Below are positions 63,454 through 64,000 of a stretch of DNA of 64,000 nt, one piece after another; position 1 is the first letter of the stretch, and each line of letters begins with the position of its first letter. The translations under genes and the position numbers were made by a program. This DNA comes from Chloroflexota bacterium (lineage in GTDB: Bacteria; Chloroflexota; Limnocylindria; Limnocylindrales; CSP1-4). The notes under the pieces were generated by a model that ran no database searches, was not told the origin of the DNA, and was given only the letters and a program-made list of their open reading frames with translations. Location of the stretch: NCBI GenBank assembly GCA_019637815.1, contig JAHBUZ010000001.1, positions 62,001 through 126,000 of the forward strand, read 5' to 3'.

Positions 63454-64000
63454 ATGTTCGAGACGCTCCTCGGCTCCATCGGTCCGGTCTGGATCGGCGT
63501 GGCCTTCGCCATCGTGGCCATCGTGGTCTACATCTGGAGCAATCCCACCCGCTGGGGCTTCTACGACCACTTCGTGTGGCAGGCGCAGGCCTGGCTCGAT
63601 GGTCGGGTCGCCATCGACTACCCCGTCGCGGACGGGATCCGCTCCAACGACTACTACCAGGACGTGCTGGACCTGGGTGATCGTGCCGTGACCAGCGCCC
63701 TCGGCCTGCCGCACGAGCCCGGTCGGGCGCTCATCCCGTTCCCGCCCCTGCCCGCGATGCTGCTGGTGCCGTTCGTGGCCATGTGGCACCTCGCCACGAG
63801 CGGCGCGCTGGTGTTCGCGGTCCTCGGCGGCATCAACGTGGGCCTCTGCTGGCGGATGCTCACGCGTGTCACGGAGCGGCGCGACGCGGCGTTCCTGGGC
63901 ACCGTCACGTACGGCTTCGGCACGGTGGCGTGGTATGCCGCCATGCTCGGCACGACCTGGTTCCAGGCACACGTCGCGGCCAGTACGTTCCTGTTCCTGG
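63454..64000 (+). CDS. GT-C-like polytopic membrane protein, 5' part only
   Basis: The gene runs off the right edge; 182 codons are visible. The N-terminus has a membrane helix (IGPVWIGVAFAIVAIVVYIW), then a loop with FYDHFVWQAQAWLDGRVAIDYPV and SNDYYQDV, and further helices (AMLLVPFVAMWHLATSGALVFAVLGGINVGLCW). The aromatic/acidic first loop resembles GT-C glycosyltransferases, like the divergent neighbour. The start is uncertain: ATG 63454, or an in-frame GTG at 63361. A role in surface glycan assembly is inferred from context. Confidence 0.7.
   Translation, partial: MFETLLGSIGPVWIGVAFAIVAIVVYIWSNPTRWGFYDHFVWQAQAWLDGRVAIDYPVADGIRSNDYYQDVLDLGDRAVTSALGLPHEPGRALIPFPPLPAMLLVPFVAMWHLATSGALVFAVLGGINVGLCWRMLTRVTERRDAAFLGTVTYGFGTVAWYAAMLGTTWFQAHVAASTFLFL

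Overview
The window is a GC-rich (about 70% by eye) bacterial chromosome segment, densely coded on both strands. The best fit is a Chloroflexota bacterium of the high-GC Limnocylindria type. The evidence is proline/threonine-rich surface proteins, an HspR-controlled heat-shock operon, a rearranged complex I operon and giant GT-C glycosyltransferases. An Actinomycetota-like lineage is the main alternative, because HspR/HAIR control, inositol lipid genes, an F420-type oxidoreductase and leaderless starts are all common there. No rRNA, tRNA, CRISPR array or insertion sequence was found.

Layout. 1-5.1 kb: a cut-off PT-rich lipoprotein, a Rieske oxygenase, and a minus-strand group of a zinc-ribbon protein, a nuclease-like protein, hpt, a small membrane protein and a beta-CASP metallo-beta-lactamase protein. 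5.2-9.2 kb: a CsoR-type regulator, rsmG, a phosphoesterase, a universal stress protein and two TrkA-type subunits. 9.8-17.6 kb: one heat-shock operon (hsp20-hspR-lon-dnaJ-clpB) behind one promoter that carries a perfect HAIR operator. 17.6-26.7 kb: housekeeping genes (midA-like, Nudix, methyltransferases, cupin, a divergent purH, glpX, folK) and an unrecognised protein.

26.8-42.1 kb: a 13-gene complex I operon, nuoA-B-C-D-H-(I-E)-F-(G/GltD)-J-K-L-M-N. Its electron-input arm is remodelled. NuoI and NuoE are fused, and NuoI has lost its second 4Fe-4S motif. NuoE and NuoF each lack one cluster cysteine. Canonical NuoG is replaced by an 856-residue protein with a NuoG-like 2Fe-2S domain, a complete GltD-type FAD/NAD(P)H oxidoreductase, NuoG-like 4Fe-4S sites and, at its C-terminus, a cluster motif that looks like the one missing from NuoI. 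This is the most striking system in the window.

42.4-48.2 kb: a small acidic protein, a frame-disrupted secreted repeat protein, trehalose-phosphatase, a sortase-like protein with serine at the catalytic cysteine, and a divergent MFS exporter/ArsR pair. 48.6-55.8 kb: an inositol lipid locus (CDP-alcohol phosphatidyltransferase, inositol-phosphate synthase, two LpxL/PatA-type acyltransferases, a PHP protein, a PimA-like mannosyltransferase) with a VapBC module in its middle. 55.8-64 kb: an LLM oxidoreductase, a second VapBC module, an acetyltransferase, a 1,755-residue double GT-C glycosyltransferase and the start of another GT-C protein.

Many first genes of transcription units have a TANNNT -10 hexamer only 6-9 nt before the start codon, which suggests widespread leaderless transcription. 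Neighbouring genes often overlap by ATGA/GTGA, so translational coupling is probably common.
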